Of a stretch of DNA of 64,000 nucleotides, positions 59,901 to 62,900 are shown piece after piece (the first letter of the stretch is position 1; every line of letters starts with the position of its first letter). The notes below the pieces were generated by a model. That model ran no database searches and was not told the DNA's origin. It saw only the letters and a program-made list of their open reading frames with translations. Made by a program: the position numbers and the translations under genes. Source of the stretch: Siphonodentalium dalli (lineage: Eukaryota; Mollusca; Scaphopoda; Gadilida; Siphonodentaliidae); assembly GCA_032622095.1 (NCBI GenBank), contig CP136068.1:52882443-52946442 (forward strand), read 5' to 3'.

Positions 59901-62900
59901 ATTATTATAATCAATAAATTTGAAAAATGATCAAGGAAATATGGGTTGATACAAAAATCGGACTTGGCACTGAAAGGGTTAAATTCAAATAACTCAGCAT
60001 GTTTATATCTATTTGTTCGCTGAATATAATATGTGCTTGTTCGTGTTTTTGAGTGTTTCGTTTAACCACTAACAAATGCTGCATGTTGTTTTTATTTTTC
60101 AGATTTAAAAAAACATTTTCCTGACAACATTCTCTTTAATACGTCGATTGGGAGACTAAAAATGAAATTATATTTTCAGCTGTCATTCATCAGTTCATCA
60201 ACATAACATCTGATATCCATTGTATTAAAGCCAATAAAATATAATAACTCTGTATTTTTATATACTAACATGACAATTTGACATTACCTTGATTTTGATT
60301 GGCTTTAACAAATCATGGCGATGGTGGTAAACATGATTTTATGGCAATGATTTGTAATTTGTTGGTCTGCAGCTAGCTTTCATTGTTGCTATTCATAGGG
60401 CATGTTATCTCTCTCTCTCTCTCTCTTGTATATCCTCATAGTTTTTCCATTTACTCAATTTTTACCCTGAATTCAACTAATCCTGACCATGTTGTGATTT
60501 ATTTTTGGTTAATTTATATGATATTTGTCTCATGTATGCAGCTTCATTGATTTCATCCCACTTTGCAGGATAAGGTTCTATTTGAATGCAATTTCTCATT
60601 TCCAGCTTTGTATTGTAGACATATATAACTGGGGGATTGCTCGTTTGTATGGTAGATATATATAACTGGGGGATTGCTCGTTTGTATTGTAGACATATAT
60701 AACTGGGGGATTGCTCGTTTGTATGGTAGATATATATAACTGGGGGATTGCTCGTTTGTATGGTAGATATATATAACTGGGGGATTGCTCGTTTGTATGG
60801 TAGATATATATAACTGGGGGATTGCTCATTTGTATGGTAGATATATACATTGTATAACTGGGGGATTGCTCGTTTGTATGGTAGATATATATAACTGGGG
60901 GATTGCTCGTTTGTATGGTAGATATATATAACTGGGGGATTGCTTGTTTGTATGGTAGATATATATAACTGGGGGATTGCTCATTTGTATGGTAGATTGC
61001 CCATAAAACATGTGTGATTTTATTTGAAATATAATTGTATGTGTTTATTCCATCACAAAATCAATAATCCGTGAAAGAAAACATTGAAATTTCAAAACAC
61101 TCCCCAACCATTTGCAATGCATTTAATGCTAGCATCGATAGCAATGTAACTGTTGGAAACTAGCAAAAAGCAGATGAAACTCTCAAGCCGGAATGTGATT
61201 CTTACAGCTGTAGTGTTCTCAGAGGCGTCCATGTTTAGCAGTCGTAAGGGAGACCTTTGGGAAACATGTTCGATCTCAAGTTTTCTTTGACCAATCACTG
61301 TGCATCATGTTCTAAGATGCACCGCAGGACGCGGTCCAAATATGGGATAAATCAGACTTATGGGTGAAATGTTAAAAATGTGCAGAAATCGTGAAAGATT
61401 TATGCGATATAGAGAGGGAATATCAAAATATACCATAACCCTTTCTATACTAAATGGATTCTCCCATTCAGTTATAAAAGTATACATTGGAATGGTATAT
61501 TATTAATTTGGAGGCTGTTCAGGTAATTAAGCAGATTACAGAGAAAAAAAGAACAGATAATACAAGAGCAGAATGATTCATATTCATTTGGTGGGAAATG
61601 TTTAGATAATTAGTGCAACAAACGACCATGAAATCCACGAAACAAAATATTGTTACATGTACCCCATTTTAATACTGTGTCATATAAGTCCTAAAATGTG
61701 GGGAGATAACTGCGCATTATATACAGATTGTGGATCATTTGCTTATTTATAACAAGGATACAGTGTGGGAATACAGTACGGGAATACAGTGCGGATTCAT
61801 ATTCACCCTGTGGGTCCATTCTGACCCACTGCATGAATAGATTCATACTGTGGGTATTCCATCCTAACCCACTGTGTGTATAGATGCATGCTGTGGGTAT
61901 TCCATCCTGACACCCTGCGTGTATAGATTCATGCTCCCATAGGGAGCCTCACATATATTTAAGAGAATGCGCCGGCTTACAAGGTCAAGGTAAATATTGT
62001 TAGGGTCAATGCATTCTCTTATATATGCGAGGCACCCTATGGGCAACTCGCATCTGTAAGAGAATCAATTGGCACATAGTTTTCGCAAAATTTCAAGAAG
62101 CTCCTGTCATGGAAGGGTTAACTTACCACATTCAAAACCTTGTTCAGCGGAAAACCTTATCGAGTCTGCTGCAACTTATAATTCGTGGAATATTATTGAA
62201 AGTAAAATTTGGTTATTAATTTAGATCACATATTCTTATATTTGTACTAACAGTTGGTCAAAGATACTGATTTGTCTGGTAAAGCCCCAATAACACTTAA
62301 ACTAAGTCACTTACATATGTGGACTATTCTTTGTGTCAATGGTGAAATAGTTTTTCTAATTTAATCGATATTTTATTAGCATAATGTCAGAGAAATGTGT
62401 TTTGATACTACCTTCACTTAAGGCTATGTCATTTGCTTTATTGTGAGCATAATGTCAGACACTTGAGTTTCCTACCTTTCTAACCGGGACTTAGGCTGGA
62501 TAAGTCATTTTACTGGCTGGATAATGTTGCCTACCTTCGCTAACCGTGTGATTTCACTTATGGCTGGGTAATTTGTTTTACTCTATGTATAATGTTTCCT
62601 ACCTGTTCACTAACCGTGTGATTTGTTTTCTTGTAGCCGCTGCAGCGAAGGCTCTCCAGGAGAATCCAGACATGCCACTACCGATCCCTATGGATAAACT
62701 CAAAGACATGGCCACTCAGATGAATTCAATTCTCACAACCTTATTGGTTAGTTTATCATTCCAAATGTATAGTTCTATACCATGTACTTCACGTCTCAAA
62801 ACTCATGGCTCAGTCAGCAGATTCATAGCTCATTTGGTCGTCATGAGCCATCCAGTGATTGTGAAGCTGATTCAGTCGTTGATCAGCGCGCAGATTATGT

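Noticed and set aside
60596-61011. Minus-strand ORFs with repeated Tyr/Ile/Ser units
   Set aside because: Pure translation of the 37-bp minisatellite.
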